Shown: positions 36,301 to 47,581 of the stretch, piece after piece
How positions within the stretch are numbered: position 1 is the stretch's first letter
Layout of the letters: every line of letters starts with the position of its first letter
Assembly (NCBI GenBank): GCA_033063855.1
Contig: CP093831.1
Span: 7,316,001-7,380,000 of the forward strand
Direction of reading: 5' to 3'
DNA length: 64,000 nucleotides
Source: Smittia aterrima
Taxonomy: Eukaryota > Arthropoda > Insecta > Diptera > Chironomidae
The notes under the pieces: model-generated
Database searches by the model: none
What the model was told of the DNA's origin: nothing
What the model saw: the letters and a program-made list of their open reading frames with translations, nothing else
Position numbers and translations under genes: made by a program

Positions 36301-39300
36301 TTTATTTAATTTACTTTTCGTCAGTCTCCATCTACAAATTTGTTTACACGGCCAGTTTTCTATTTGTCCTGCTGCCACTTGTGATAAGGCCGGATGGGTG
36401 TGGGTGGTTTGAGTAAAGGGTACGAGTAAACAAGCATCGATGTGAAGTGACGCCTCAATTTTTCCTTTCTCTTCTTCGGTCACTAATTAAATTTTATGAC
36501 CAAAGTTTCGTGTTTCTGCTAAGAGCAAAATGTCGAACCCGGCCCCGAACTTCCATTATGACCCGAAAACATTTCCTAGAGATAAGCTAAGACTTTTATT
36601 TCCTACGTCAAATCTCGAAGAAAAACAGTTAAGTACATGAAAGTCAAACAAACCCTTCGTCAAAATTTTCAATTCGAAATCAATCAAGGACTGTCTGAGA
36701 GCAAATACATTTCTTCGCCTCATCATCAAAACATCATCCGGCACGGGAAATGAAAAAAGAAAGTTGATGCTTATGTTCTTATTGCTAGGGAACAGACATA
36801 AGGTCCATTAAACATTAATCACATCCTTTTTGAGATTGGCTTGATGAAAAAAAAAATCGTCAGAGCAAACGCGAAAGCAAAAGTATAATTGAAAAATAAT
36901 CCCGGAAAGCCATCAACTTTGTGAATATTTCATAAACCTAAACAACCGAAATTTCGTTGAAATCGCGCAAGGTATTTCGGTGGAAGAAAATAAATTTACA
37001 TGAGAAACCTCGTTCGTACACCTGAAACCTGCTCGCACAGCTTTGACTCTCATTTCACTTGTGTACGTCGTAGTTTTTTTATTGCGTTGTTTTCCACAAC
37101 GTTCTTTTCGTTTGTTGTTTCATGCTGGTCGGTAAAAATCTGAAAACTGCGGAGAAGAAAAAGAAAAGCTTATCAGACCTAGAGAAGAAGTGGAAAGTGC
37201 TTCACCTCTCACACATACACACTCATATCGATTTTTGTCTTTCATTTGCCTTAAACATTTTCGATGCCGCTCTTTCCTTATCACACGGAAAGTTTTTTTT
37301 TCTGTTGGGCATGATGTTGACTTCGAGTGGATGAAATGAAAACGTAAAACGAGCCGTAAGCGAGAGGAAAATTCTGTATTCAAAAGTATTGCCAAATTAT
37401 GCGTACGAAATTCGAGTTGTTTCCCTTCTAGCAATTCGAGACGAAAGAGTGTTCGTTGTTGCGTGTTTTGACGTTGTTATTCGAGTGGACTCTTGAATGA
37501 AAGGCGACGAATGTCAATCAACGGAAGGAAAGATTTCCCTTTTTTGAATGTTGATACTCGGTTCCATCTTGTCTCGATTGTCTTGAAATTCCCTTCTTTT
37601 CCACATGATTCGCTTCAACTAACAGCATACGATGTGAAATTGAGACTGATAAGTTTTCCTCTCAGCCATAAAATGACGGTTTAAGAGAGATGCTTTTATG
37701 TCGGTGACGATAAAACAAATTCGGGACGCGTTTTGCGCGCTGACTTTTATTATCGTTTGGAAGAGGAAAGAGAAGAAGTCAAATCTGCATAAAAGCCTTT
37801 CGAGCTTTATCAATGGCCTTAGAGGCTTTGATGCTTCCCATCGATTTTTTTCAATACCAAATTATTCAACAAATAGATTAAGGGAGTTCGAGGCGTGAAT
37901 TTACACAACAACATAAAATATGAATGTTTTCTAAAAATATTTTTATGTTTTGGTTGAAAAAGTTTTTTCTTTCAACTCTGACCCTGAATTTCCTGAAAGT
38001 TTATGGAGTCCAAACTTGGAAACAAATTGATATTCTTGAGATGTTTAGTGAGTGTGACCTTTGGGACCGTCATGGAAAAAACATCGCAACAGAAACATAA
38101 AATATCTTGTCACGAGGAAATTCTTAAAGCTCAGAGCTTCAATCTTCTTTAGGTTCGAATATTTTCGGAGAAAAGAATTTCTAGAAAATTGCTTGAAGCC
38201 ATTGGAAGACTTTCAATTCATTTCTTTTTTAAATTAAATTAAGATTCTCGAGATTCCCATAAAAATCACACGAAACTTTCTCATTTTCAATTTCAATTCA
38301 GAATACATTTCGAAATTACGACGGAATGAAAATTATTTTATCCAACGCCGAGATATTTTTAGATGAGATCTGTAATCAAAATGCTCTTGGTTAATAAACT
38401 CAATTGCTATACAAGAGAAAACATTTCTTTGACGCGGGTGTAAATATTCACTTGATGTAGTGTTCAATTAAACAACTCTCTCTGTATATCGAAAGTGTTA
38501 GAAAATTCCAATAAATGCGTTAACGGCCTCACACGTGTTACTTCGTTATGTTTCTTTAATGTCTTCGCTTTCGTTTACGATCCTCTCTCGAGAGCTATTT
38601 AATTGGAGTGAACATGTAAGTTTAAGGAAGAGTCACGAAACAGTTCGTGAATTTTACCAACGACCCTGAATAAAGTCTCCCCATAGCAAGCTTCTCTGAC
38701 ACTTTAAACCTTATCAAAATTTCGCATTATGTAATTTCGTCTTAAATAATTCCACCATGAAAAATCCTTTTGACGTTTCGAACCGAAACTTCGCATTTCT
38801 TCTTTAATCTTAAAAATTTACCTCGTACAACCTTCCGGCAGAAATTATTTTGAAAAAACTTTGTCAGAAAGCACGAAGATTCATTCATCAGACATTTAAA
38901 AAAGATTTGCGTGAAATTTACCAAAACGTGCGAGAGTGAAAAGTTAAACAATACGAACTTTTCCACTTCCCAGCTTGACTCGAACTGTGAATGAAGCTGG
39001 AGAACAAATAAGAGTGCGAAAAATAATGAAATTATAATTCTGAAGCTGTCAGATGAGCGACGTTATATTAAATTCCTTCGTTGAGTAAAAAGTGCCGCTT
39101 AATGCTTCCCGCCGATGGCACTTTTACTTTTGAGCAGAGTTCGCAAAAAAAACAACGAACATCCAACAAGTTGTCATATTTTGTCGTGCGATATATTGAA
39201 TATCGTAAAGGCAGAAAAGCAAACAAAACAAAAAACAACGACAGCTGAGTCAATCTGATGAACGCCGGCATGAGCCAGTAAACGACTGGAAATTGATATT

Positions 39301-42300
39301 AATTGATTCGAATGGTTGCGTCCATTGGCGTTCGTTATTTATCAACAAATTCATTCGTCGTTTCCGCTAAGTTCGATGAGAAGCATTAACCTTGACTCAT
39401 ATCCCATTGACTTTTGCATTTGGTTGCTCGTCAATCGAATTTGAGTTGAGATAGGATCATGAAAACCTTTTTACCTTTCTTAGTCTTGAACCTGTAGGGC
39501 TTTTCGAAAGGAAATTAATTTATTTTCATTAGATTAGGTTGATTTAAGTCCCTCGGGTTTTCCCTTTGTTATGATTGAGTTTTTGATTTTAAAGCTTCAC
39601 AACAAAAATCACTTTCTCACTGAATTGTTTTTATTTCAGAAATACTCGATAGCGACGGATAATTCTGGCGAAATCACCGTGACAGTTCAGGTAAATTGAG
39701 AGACAGTTTTCCTGTTCGAGTGGTTTTTTTTAAATTGATGGTACCAATTAAGCTTCAGTGGAAAGGTCAAAAGCTTATTACTTCTTGACATTTTTATTGG
39801 ATCTAAATTTCCATCGACACTTTGGTTTGGTTTTGACGTGCAACATTAGAACTTGCTCTTAAACTCGAATTCTTCTTTTTATGCTTGAATTCTTCTTTCT
39901 GTTTACGCTAACACAAAACTGATTTAACAAACAAAAAAATATTTCAAAGAAGAATCAGGTAAAGGTTGGCTTCATTGTTGTACGATGGGAAGGAACAGTG
40001 TTTCTAATCAATTTACCTTTCTCTCTCATCCACTTATTCCTCCTTCCGACACCTTGATGCTAAACAGGGCGACTTGACACAACAAGAAAAAAGGGCAGTT
40101 TTCCTCACCGTCCATGATTTAGGATGCAATCGTGAGTAGAACATTTTAATTAAGTTATCCAATGTTAACATTCTCATTTTGCTCTAATTGCAGATGCATC
40201 ATTCCAAGATTTTGTGAACAGTCCATGCATGTCGGAAATAAAAGATCGTTCCTGTTTCATCCACGTCGATGTACCAGGACATGCAGACAATGCTGCGGCA
40301 CTCCCAGAGAAGTAAGTTTAATTCAAACTACCGAGGGATTTTCAACTGTTGACAGAGAGAAAACTTTTTCATCTCTCGATTCCTAAACCTTTTAACGAAC
40401 GTCAAACAAAACCAACACTTACATCTCGAAGATTCAAAGCTTTTTGATTTTAATTTTGTTAAGTAGTTCGCTAAACAAGCTCAGGTGTTTTATTTTCATT
40501 TTCTCCAACGGCGACGACTAATTGTAATCGAGGGAGAAGCAATCTTAAAATCCAATTACTCGCTGTCGTGTAAGAAGAAGAGCTTTGCATCGAGAATGAC
40601 TAATTTCGTTCTCGTTCTCTCGCTCGTCTCAACCAAATAACATTTTTCTTGTTTCATTTCAATCTAGCTTCGCATTCCCATCGTTGCAAACTTTAGGCGA
40701 GGATCTAGTTACCGTTTTGGATTATTTGCACGTGAAATACGTAATCGGATTGGGTGAAGGTGCCGGGTAATTATCATACGCATGCCTCAAATTCTATTGA
40801 ATTATTATCTCATCAACAAAACTTTACTAAACAAATCATAGAGCTAATGTCCTGGCTCGCTTCGGGTTGAAACATCCGTCAAGATGTCTTGGTTTGGTTC
40901 TCATTAACTGTACGGGCTCAGCTGCAACTGTGTTGGAGACATTTAAGACAAAGTTCATTACGTGGAACGGCGACGAAGTTGGACAAGGAGCCGAAGATTT
41001 TCTTCTTTACCATAAATTCGGACACGTAAGTTGAACAAATTCAATTTTCTCCGAATCATTTTTCTAAAGTTCAATTAAGATTAAATCCTTCTCGATGTGA
41101 TTTCGTCTCGCCAAATCAATGGAAGTCTCTTCTCGTCTGAAGACATTTCCATTATCAAGTAATTTGAGATGACGACACTCAGAAAAAAAGACGGAAGAAA
41201 ATCAATTTGCTTTAATTTATCAATCAATGTTGGTAAATTCGTTAACTTTGTTCTTTTCTCGTTTTCCCTCCCTCACACCCAAAAAAAAAACAATTCTCCA
41301 AAAATTTCTTTTATTGTTGTTTATTTTCATGCTTTATCCGTCTTGTGTGTCAAACGATAAAACTCACAAACTTGCCCGTAAAATTGATGTTGTGTGGCCG
41401 GCCCGTTGTTAAAATGATTTAATGTTTTGCGTTCAAATCACAAAAACCAAACAAAACAAACACACACGGTCACGTTATGCGAATGGATTCAACAAATGAT
41501 TTTTCAATAAATGATTTGCAAAAATTGTTTCAGGTTTTTAACGAGGTATTGAGTTGGTTCGATCAGAATTTCTTCCTTGTTTTTCCTTTTTGAGCTTTTT
41601 CTTTCAAGTTCTCGAAACATCTCCGAGTAGGGAGAGAGAGAGAGAACATCAGCACAGTTTTCCTTTGCCAAGAAACTTTTGTTTTCACTCTTAGCATACA
41701 AATGTTTGATATGAAATATTTCATTCGACATTAGTTTCCTCATGAACTTGGCTTAGTTATTCACTCTTGTTTTAAAGGTTTTCTTATTCCTCTCGCAGCT
41801 TATTTTTAAATTCATCCATTTGCATGCAAAAGTTATTCATTCTCACATAGAGAGCAGTTTCCGTTTTTCGTTTTATATTTTATTCATTGAACTTGGCAGA
41901 TTCTGATTGTTCGGTCGATTAGCGAAGCTGAAATGGGGAACCTGCCAAGCTTAGTCTCACGTTTTGCCGTAGCCAACAACTAAAAATCTTTTTCTTTTTT
42001 TCTCTCAAAAACCTCCTGTCGACAACAAATCTTTACAAAATCTTTCAAACAATCACAAAACTAATAGCAAATGACCGGCGAAAACCCTGATAAAGAAAGA
42101 ATTGTTGCAGACTTCCAAAGTCGTTTGCACAGCACGCTTAACAGTAAGAATATCAAGCATTACGTGAAATCATTCATGACGTGAGTGGATTATGAGATTA
42201 TCTTGAAACGATGAACATTAATTATTTTCATCTTCAGACGCAAAGATTTGCCATTGAAGAACTGCAAGATTGACATTCTCTTAATCACTGGAATGCTTTC

Positions 42301-42764
42301 GCCGTACGCGAGTGTCGTTGAGAAATTGCATAAGGACACTGACAAGGAAAAGGTGACAATGTTGAAGATCGAACGAGCTGGTGATGTTCTCGCTGATACA
42401 CCTGCTAAGGTTGCCCAGTCGATTCTTCTCTTCTGCAAAGGACAAGGTCTTTTAACATCGGTCGTGATGCCAGGAGTTGATCGTGGACGTGCATTTTCGA
42501 CATCGAGTGGTGGATCCAACGGAGAACCCCGTAGATTGTCACGAGGTAACTTAAGTGGAAAATGCACTGGAGTCGTTTAGTCGAAATCTGTTTTCCGAGC
42601 ACGATGATGAATGTGGTTCTTCTTCTCGTTCTTTCTTTGTTTTCACTTTTCTCATCATCCGTTTTCAAGCAGGAATTTCCATGGAAGAGTATGACAAGCC
42701 CAACATTCGACGTCTCTCCATTACTATCAATGACCAATTGCCCCCAATCCAGGCAAAGAAGTAA
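33363..42764 (+). CDS. NDRG-family alpha/beta-hydrolase-fold protein
   Basis: Two alternative first coding exons, 33363-33443 (MTTPPPPSYVQARRESF start) and 36069-36173 (His-rich), both end in phase 0. Either can join the common exons 39640-39690, 40068-40131, 40194-40311, 40668-40766, 40842-41025, 41534-41545, 42068-42180, 42238-42545 and 42673-42764, giving 373 or 381 residues. The core shows FLTVHDLGCNHASFQDF, VIGLGEGAGANVLARFG and ILLITGMLSPYASVVEKLH, typical of NDRG proteins, which have a hydrolase fold without a complete catalytic triad. The nucleophile elbow is GEGAG, lacking Ser. The C-terminal tail contains VMPGVDRGRAFSTSS and RRLSRG followed by NIRRLS, likely phosphorylation sites. 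NDRG proteins act in stress response, trafficking and differentiation. Of the fly homologues it seems closer to CG2082 than to MESK2, from memory of those proteins. Confidence 0.88.
33444..39639 (+). other. Long 5' introns of the NDRG gene
   Basis: About 6.2 kb between the first alternative exon and the first common exon, interrupted only by the His-rich first exon at 36069-36173. Long introns with alternative promoters are the likely home of regulatory elements. A possible untranslated exon ends at the GTGAGT near 34205. ORFs near 34888, 37120 and 38742 look like chance. No nested gene was recognised. Confidence 0.5.
36069..36173 (+). CDS. Alternative His-rich first exon of the NDRG gene
   Basis: The ATG at 36069 opens 35 codons with a run of nine histidines in eleven residues (HHHSHHHQ core), flanked by acidic and lysine residues, and ends at donor CAT followed by GTATGT in phase 0. 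It joins exon 39640 in frame. The histidine cluster could bind metal ions; this is inference from composition. Confidence 0.6.
41026..42067 (+). other. Intron pair of the NDRG gene around a 12-nt microexon
   Basis: Two introns separate exon 40842-41025 from exon 42068-42180. Between them GTTTTTAACGAG at 41534-41545 sits after TTTCAG and before GTATTG, and would add VFNE in frame. A short GA repeat lies near 41632-41645. No gene was recognised in the flanking introns. Confidence 0.5.
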
Positions 42765-44274
42765 ATTTATTCGTCTCTCGATCATGTCGGATGGAACCAG
42801 CAGCAATTAAAGATTCAAACACATCTCAAAAACACAAATTCGCGATTGTTTCTTTAATTTAAACAACAAACATTTTTAGCTTCAACTTCCTCTTTAAAGG
42901 CTTCATGATGATCGATGATTATGATCGAATAAATCTAAGCTCTCTCTCCATAATTGAGTCATTTCTATCATAATTGCTGGCAGGGGAAAGATTTAACTTA
43001 ATTAATTCGACTCTTGATTGCCAAAAAGAAAAAAGAAAACAAAAGGAACAAAATAAACTAAAATGATCATCATTATGATGAGCAGCAATATATTTAATGG
43101 CACATTAATTATCTGTATGAGGAAAACCAAATGAAATTGATCGCGGAAAAAGAAAAAAGTTATCGACTTAGAGAAGAAAAATAATTGCATGATATTTATC
43201 GCATCATTAACCCGTCTGTGTGTAGGTGAAGCCAAAAGAAAATAGTTTGAGGATGGAAATCGCTCGGAAAGTTTTTAGTGGAACCACAAAGATTTATTTT
43301 GGAAGTTAGTAAATGCGCAATTAAAAGAGAAAATATAAAATATTATCGTTGGGAGTTTTAAATGTTAAAACGAGGCTGAGCCTCTTAAGAGCATTCGGCA
43401 AAAGTGGTTCCATCAAAGCTTCAAGAATATTTGTTGAATAAGTCGATGACAAAGAAAACGCTTTTGTGGGAAAATTGATGAGATTTCAAACTAAAATTAG
43501 GCAAAAAGCTTCAAAACTTTTAAAGTGAGACAACGGGATCCTAAAATAATTATTCGCAGCCTCAAATGTAAGTTTACGTAAAAGTTTCGGTGATTGACCG
43601 TTAAAATCATTAAGAAAAAATATTTTCCCATTTTTCCCAGTGAAAATTAATTTCATTGGCGGATAAAAGGTTTTTCAGTAAATATAAAAAGTTTTTAAGA
43701 AAGTTTATCAGAACCTTCAGACAACACAAATCCTAAACATTCAAAACATGAAGAGAAATTTAAGCGAAATATTTTTAATCGACTCACAGTAGTTTTCGCA
43801 AATTTCAATTTTTAACACACGCAACAATTTTAATAAAGAAATCACTTTATTCTAAATGAAATTTATGAAATTGAAAAGAGAGTAGCAAAATAAAAATAAA
43901 AGTTCGTTGAATTAGATTTAACAAAATGTGTTTTTATCGATTTGAAAATGGAATTTTCTATCTTATCTTCTCAAGTTTATGAACAACTTTCAAGAAGAGC
44001 ACTTTTATCTACTCAAGTCCATTGCACTCATTGAAATACCTTCTCCAAGCTTTATCAAATAATTAAATCATCATTGATAGATTATGAAATTACCGGAAAT
44101 CTCGAAAAGGTAAGATAAGAGTTTTCTTTTCCTCAGTAGCGAATTTAAAGTGGATTTGATATCGTCTAAGTAGAAGTAACTGTAAAGCAAGATCTGTTCA
44201 AGTAAGAACCAGATGAGAAAACAAATTTCTGAATGTAACAAAGTTATTTACATTTATTATAATGATGTCAACAT
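42765..44274. other. Convergent 3' region of the NDRG and LRR-BTB genes
   Basis: About 1.5 kb of AT-rich DNA, presumably 3' UTRs, with several AATAAA words (for example near 42927 and 43048). No gene or RNA was recognised. Confidence 0.5.
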
Positions 44275-45420
44275 TTATTCATTACCCAAACTTTCTTTGA
44301 GCACGCTGAGTTCAATTTTCGCTTCTGACAAAATTTCTTCGTAAGATTCTCGGTGATTTAACAACTTTTTAAGTTTCTGGGGATCTTCCATAAGTGTAAC
44401 TGGCAGGTCTTCGTGAAGTTTTGTAGCAATCAGTTGAAATGCTTTCTTCTTAATCAGCTGAGAGTTGAAACGATGAGCGAACAAGAAATTTTTTAAAGCA
44501 TTCGAATCGTCAAGCTGGTCGCAAATAAGTTTCTCGTAAATCGATTTCATGGAGTCAACATTGAAATGATTAGCAATTTTAAAGTTTTCCTTCAAGTCTT
44601 CATAGTCCGTGGTCTCAGTTGTGTAAATAAAGTTCAGCATAGTCTCAACAGATTTCGAGCTGAAGCCTGGAATTATTATCACATCGGCGTCGGTTTGATC
44701 TTCTAAGATATCGGAAAACACTGAGCTTTGCATTCCCAAGACATTCTTGTGCACTCTGAACTCACTTTCGTCGGCAATTATGGAAAGATCAGAGAATCTT
44801 CCGGTTTCCCACAATTCTTTGAGCTTCGGATTATAGTCAGGAATTCGATCAGCTGATTTGTTGGCTTCGTCGTCGATAAACTTCATCAGCTCATAGAGAG
44901 ATTCTACGGAATCGCTTTGTTTTGGCCACAGTCGAACATCAATGTTTTTGTTTCCTCGAAGGCTGACTTCAACATTTTGTCTTCCAAGTAAGGGCTCTAG
45001 GAATTTAGAAGATGTGAATTCGATTTGGTTGCCGGAGAATGAAATGGTTCGCAAATTTGGCATTTCGGTGAACAAGTCATCTGGCACTGAAGTCAATGAA
45101 CTCTTTTGAATATAAAAGCGAACCAGTCCCTGAAGTCCTGCTAAATCATTCTTTGAAATTTCTTTGATGGCACCGCCGACAATAATCAAAGTTGTGAGGT
45201 TAGGAAAATGCTTGATTAAACCTCGAGGAAAGTAGTTGACGTCTTTTAAGAATTGAATGCATTGGACATCTTTGTTTTTCTTTCCTTTAAAATGAGTTCC
45301 TTTGAAAGATTTGATCGAATGCTCCTTCTGAGCTATTGATGCTTTGAATATTTTGACCGTGTAAAGTCTTTCAGACTCAGGAAAAACGATGAAGGCGAAT
45401 TTGCAGTTGATCTCCATCAT
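44275..45420 (-). CDS. LRR-BTB-BACK protein, single exon
   Basis: A single uninterrupted frame of 381 codons starts at the ATG at 45420. Residues about 1-170 resemble the N-terminal half of dipteran secreted LRR proteins: YTVKIFKASI, then a GTHFKGKKN motif, VNYFPRGLIKHFPNLTTL, EISKNDLAGLQGL, SVPDDLFTEMPNLRTISFSG. Residues about 205-310 form a BTB domain (GRFSDLSIIADESEFRVHKNVL, then SSVFSDILE), followed by a BACK-like helical region to the end. BTB-BACK proteins usually dimerise and serve as Cullin-3 adaptors in the cytosol, with another domain capturing the substrate; here the LRR would be that domain (inference). No signal peptide follows this ATG, but a signal-like ORF lies upstream in the same frame behind one TGA, listed separately. 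Gene name unknown. Confidence 0.82.
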   Translation of the reverse strand: MMEINCKFAFIVFPESERLYTVKIFKASIAQKEHSIKSFKGTHFKGKKNKDVQCIQFLKDVNYFPRGLIKHFPNLTTLIIVGGAIKEISKNDLAGLQGLVRFYIQKSSLTSVPDDLFTEMPNLRTISFSGNQIEFTSSKFLEPLLGRQNVEVSLRGNKNIDVRLWPKQSDSVESLYELMKFIDDEANKSADRIPDYNPKLKELWETGRFSDLSIIADESEFRVHKNVLGMQSSVFSDILEDQTDADVIIIPGFSSKSVETMLNFIYTTETTDYEDLKENFKIANHFNVDSMKSIYEKLICDQLDDSNALKNFLFAHRFNSQLIKKKAFQLIATKLHEDLPVTLMEDPQKLKKLLNHRESYEEILSEAKIELSVLKESLGNE

Positions 45421-45450
45421 GCAATTGATATAAACAATTTTTCCGAAAAC

Positions 45451-45525
45451 TCAAGAACCTTGTTTGTTGAAGAAACTGATAAACACTAGAAGAAATCTAA
45501 TTTTGTGAATGCAATCAATACGCAT
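45451..45525 (-). other. Signal-peptide-like ORF in frame with the LRR-BTB gene, ending in TGA
   Basis: An ATG at 45525 opens 24 codons with basic and then hydrophobic character (KIRFLLVFISFF) and ends in TGA at 45453-45451. The frame is the same as the LRR-BTB frame, and 10 further open codons join the TGA to its ATG at 45420. Secreted relatives start with a signal peptide just before a Cys like those seen here. It may be a remnant made unusable by one nonsense change, a readthrough site, a uORF, or an assembly error. Confidence 0.5.
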
Positions 45526-45736
45526 CTCGCGTTTGTATTTGTGTCTGTCGGGACCATTTAGAATCTTTCGTGTCGACACAACAAAACTTCAACAGATAGA
45601 AATAAAAGAAGCAGTTTTCTGTAATTAATTTATTTCACTACATTTTCATCCAGCCGTCATCACAGGATCAAAATATTTATTTGTTTTAAGCCATTCAATG
45701 TTTTAGATCCAAGAAATTTTCTCATGAACGTTTCCC

Positions 45737-47341
45737 TCATTCTGATTTAATTTTCACACAAAGCCAGCTGGTTGGCATCTCGAATGTCTCATATGTAAAA
45801 TTAAGATTTTCAGATGTAAACGGTATATGCCAGAAATCTCCGACTTTATGCGATTTCAGCTCAAATGCGATTGGCTCATCAACATGAATTTTTCTGTTCA
45901 CTAAATGAAATGAATATTGATGTTGCTTTTGCCATCGACGAAATAATTTATGTGATTCGATGTCCAAGAGATGAGAATGTCCACGCATCAGATCTCGAGA
46001 TAAAATCATTGTGTCAGGTCCACTCTTCAGGGCCGCGTAAAGAAGAAATGGATCGTCCTTTGATCTTCAGAAAGAAAATGTTAAAACAAGCTTTTAAATA
46101 TATTGCAACACTTACAAATTTTCAGCTAAAAAGAAGCTGCTGTTATTTTTGATGTAATTCATTTTCTCAGCCGGCCATTTCGTCATGTGCTTTCGTCCAA
46201 TTACGAGACAAGTCTGCTTTCTATCCACGAAATATTTAACGACGGATGCAACCTTTGTGAATTAAAAATTGCATTGATTGCTAACACAAAATAAATCAAA
46301 TGAACTTACATTGTGAGCTAAAGTTGCACCATTTAATCCAGTTCCATTAGAATATGCCACGTTAAGTCCATCAATAACGCAGTCGTAAGGAATCGTTCTC
46401 TCCACAAAGTTTTTAAACCTACGAAGCTCTTCAGGATTTGTTTGAAGGAAAACATCATTTCGAAGGAACACTTTGTTAAGAAAAGTGTTGGAAAGATGAT
46501 TAAATTCTCTTTCATTAAGTTTTGCACTTGGAAGGTTGTTAGCGCACGAGGAGCATTTTCCATTGTTATAAATTTCAACAACCTTGCAATCTCCTAACAC
46601 TTTTATGAAATCTTCAATTGATTCTTGAGGCAGCATTATGTTGTTATCAGAAAACGCTCTCAACATTTTTTCAGTCATCACGTCATCTGATTGGAAAATC
46701 TCAAAATATCTTAGGAGAACTTGAACTGTTGGTGATTTCTGCTTAGCAAACATTTCATCTAGCAGCTTCCAAGCTGTTTTTGAATCATTTTCCTTCAGAG
46801 CTTTTGAGACGATACATGAATAAGTCGATTTGCTTGGATGGTAATTTTCTTTGATACGATCAAGTAACGTAAGACAATCACGCCATTTACTCGTCAGTGA
46901 CAATCCGTGAATTATATTTTCAGCTAATGATGCTACATGGATATCGTACTTCTCTATCAAAGTTTGACTGTATTTAACGATTTGAGCTTCATCCTCACTG
47001 GACAACTCCAACTTTTCGTCGTGTTCGAATTGATTGTAGAATATGCGAAGCATCTGGCTGATGGAAGCATCATTAATCTCAATGGATTGTGAATTTAGGA
47101 AATCAATGTAGGATCGCGCAACATCAAGTCGTCGCTCCTTATTACATGTTCCGAGAATAGTTGCATCGAGATTCGCTGCATTCACTCTTCTGTTGCTCGC
47201 TGTAATTTCGTCTCGTATAGTTTGCCATTCAATATCTTTGACTTGTACTGAAAACACTTTCTTCAATGATTCATATTCTGCTTTGTATCTTGGTTTAATA
47301 ACACTCGAGAAAAATCTAATTGCAACACGCCGGAGAAACAT
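45737..47341 (-). CDS. PRORP: Mitochondrial RNase P catalytic subunit (PRORP/MRPP3)
   Basis: Three exons (47341-46310, 46252-46116, 46064-45737) encode 498 residues. The basic, Ser/Arg-rich N-terminus (MFLRRVAIRFFSS) looks like a mitochondrial presequence. Helical PPR-type repeats fill residues about 40-240. A CSSC pair then supplies half of the structural zinc site; the other half is the FWHIP His and the Cys of SWLC near the C-terminus. The NYN metallonuclease domain has its catalytic aspartates in CVIDGLNVAY, NLSKDDPF and ILSRDLMRGH. PRORP cleaves the 5' leader of mitochondrial tRNA precursors together with the TRMT10C-HSD17B10 subcomplex. The Drosophila orthologue is called mulder. Length is near the family norm (human 583, fly about 540). 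It is followed on the same strand by the LRR-BTB gene. Confidence 0.93.
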
Positions 47342-47581
47342 TTTTTTTTATTTTGTTTACATTCGGTTTGAATATAAAGAGATCGTTAAATTTTCATTTT
47401 TACTTGATCATGGATATTTATTGAGCTGTTTGTTCAAACTTTAAAATTCTACACTATCTACATTATATTTTAGACACGGAAAATGTTTTCTCATTATTGA
47501 TTAGTAATTTAAGTCGTTGAGCGCGATTTTTACAAAACTCGTTCGTTTTCTATCTAAAACAGCCTTCTTGCAATGTTAATC

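Noticed and set aside
39950..39958. 9-nt microexon AAGAATCAG in the NDRG gene
   Set aside because: It sits between AG and GTAAAG and keeps frame, but the upstream tract is A-rich, not pyrimidine-rich, and the protein reads well without it.
42546..42580. Read-through end of the NDRG exon (GNLSGKCTGVV)
   Set aside because: It runs through a good GTAACT donor; splicing to 42673 restores the conserved tail, so this is at most a retained-intron form.
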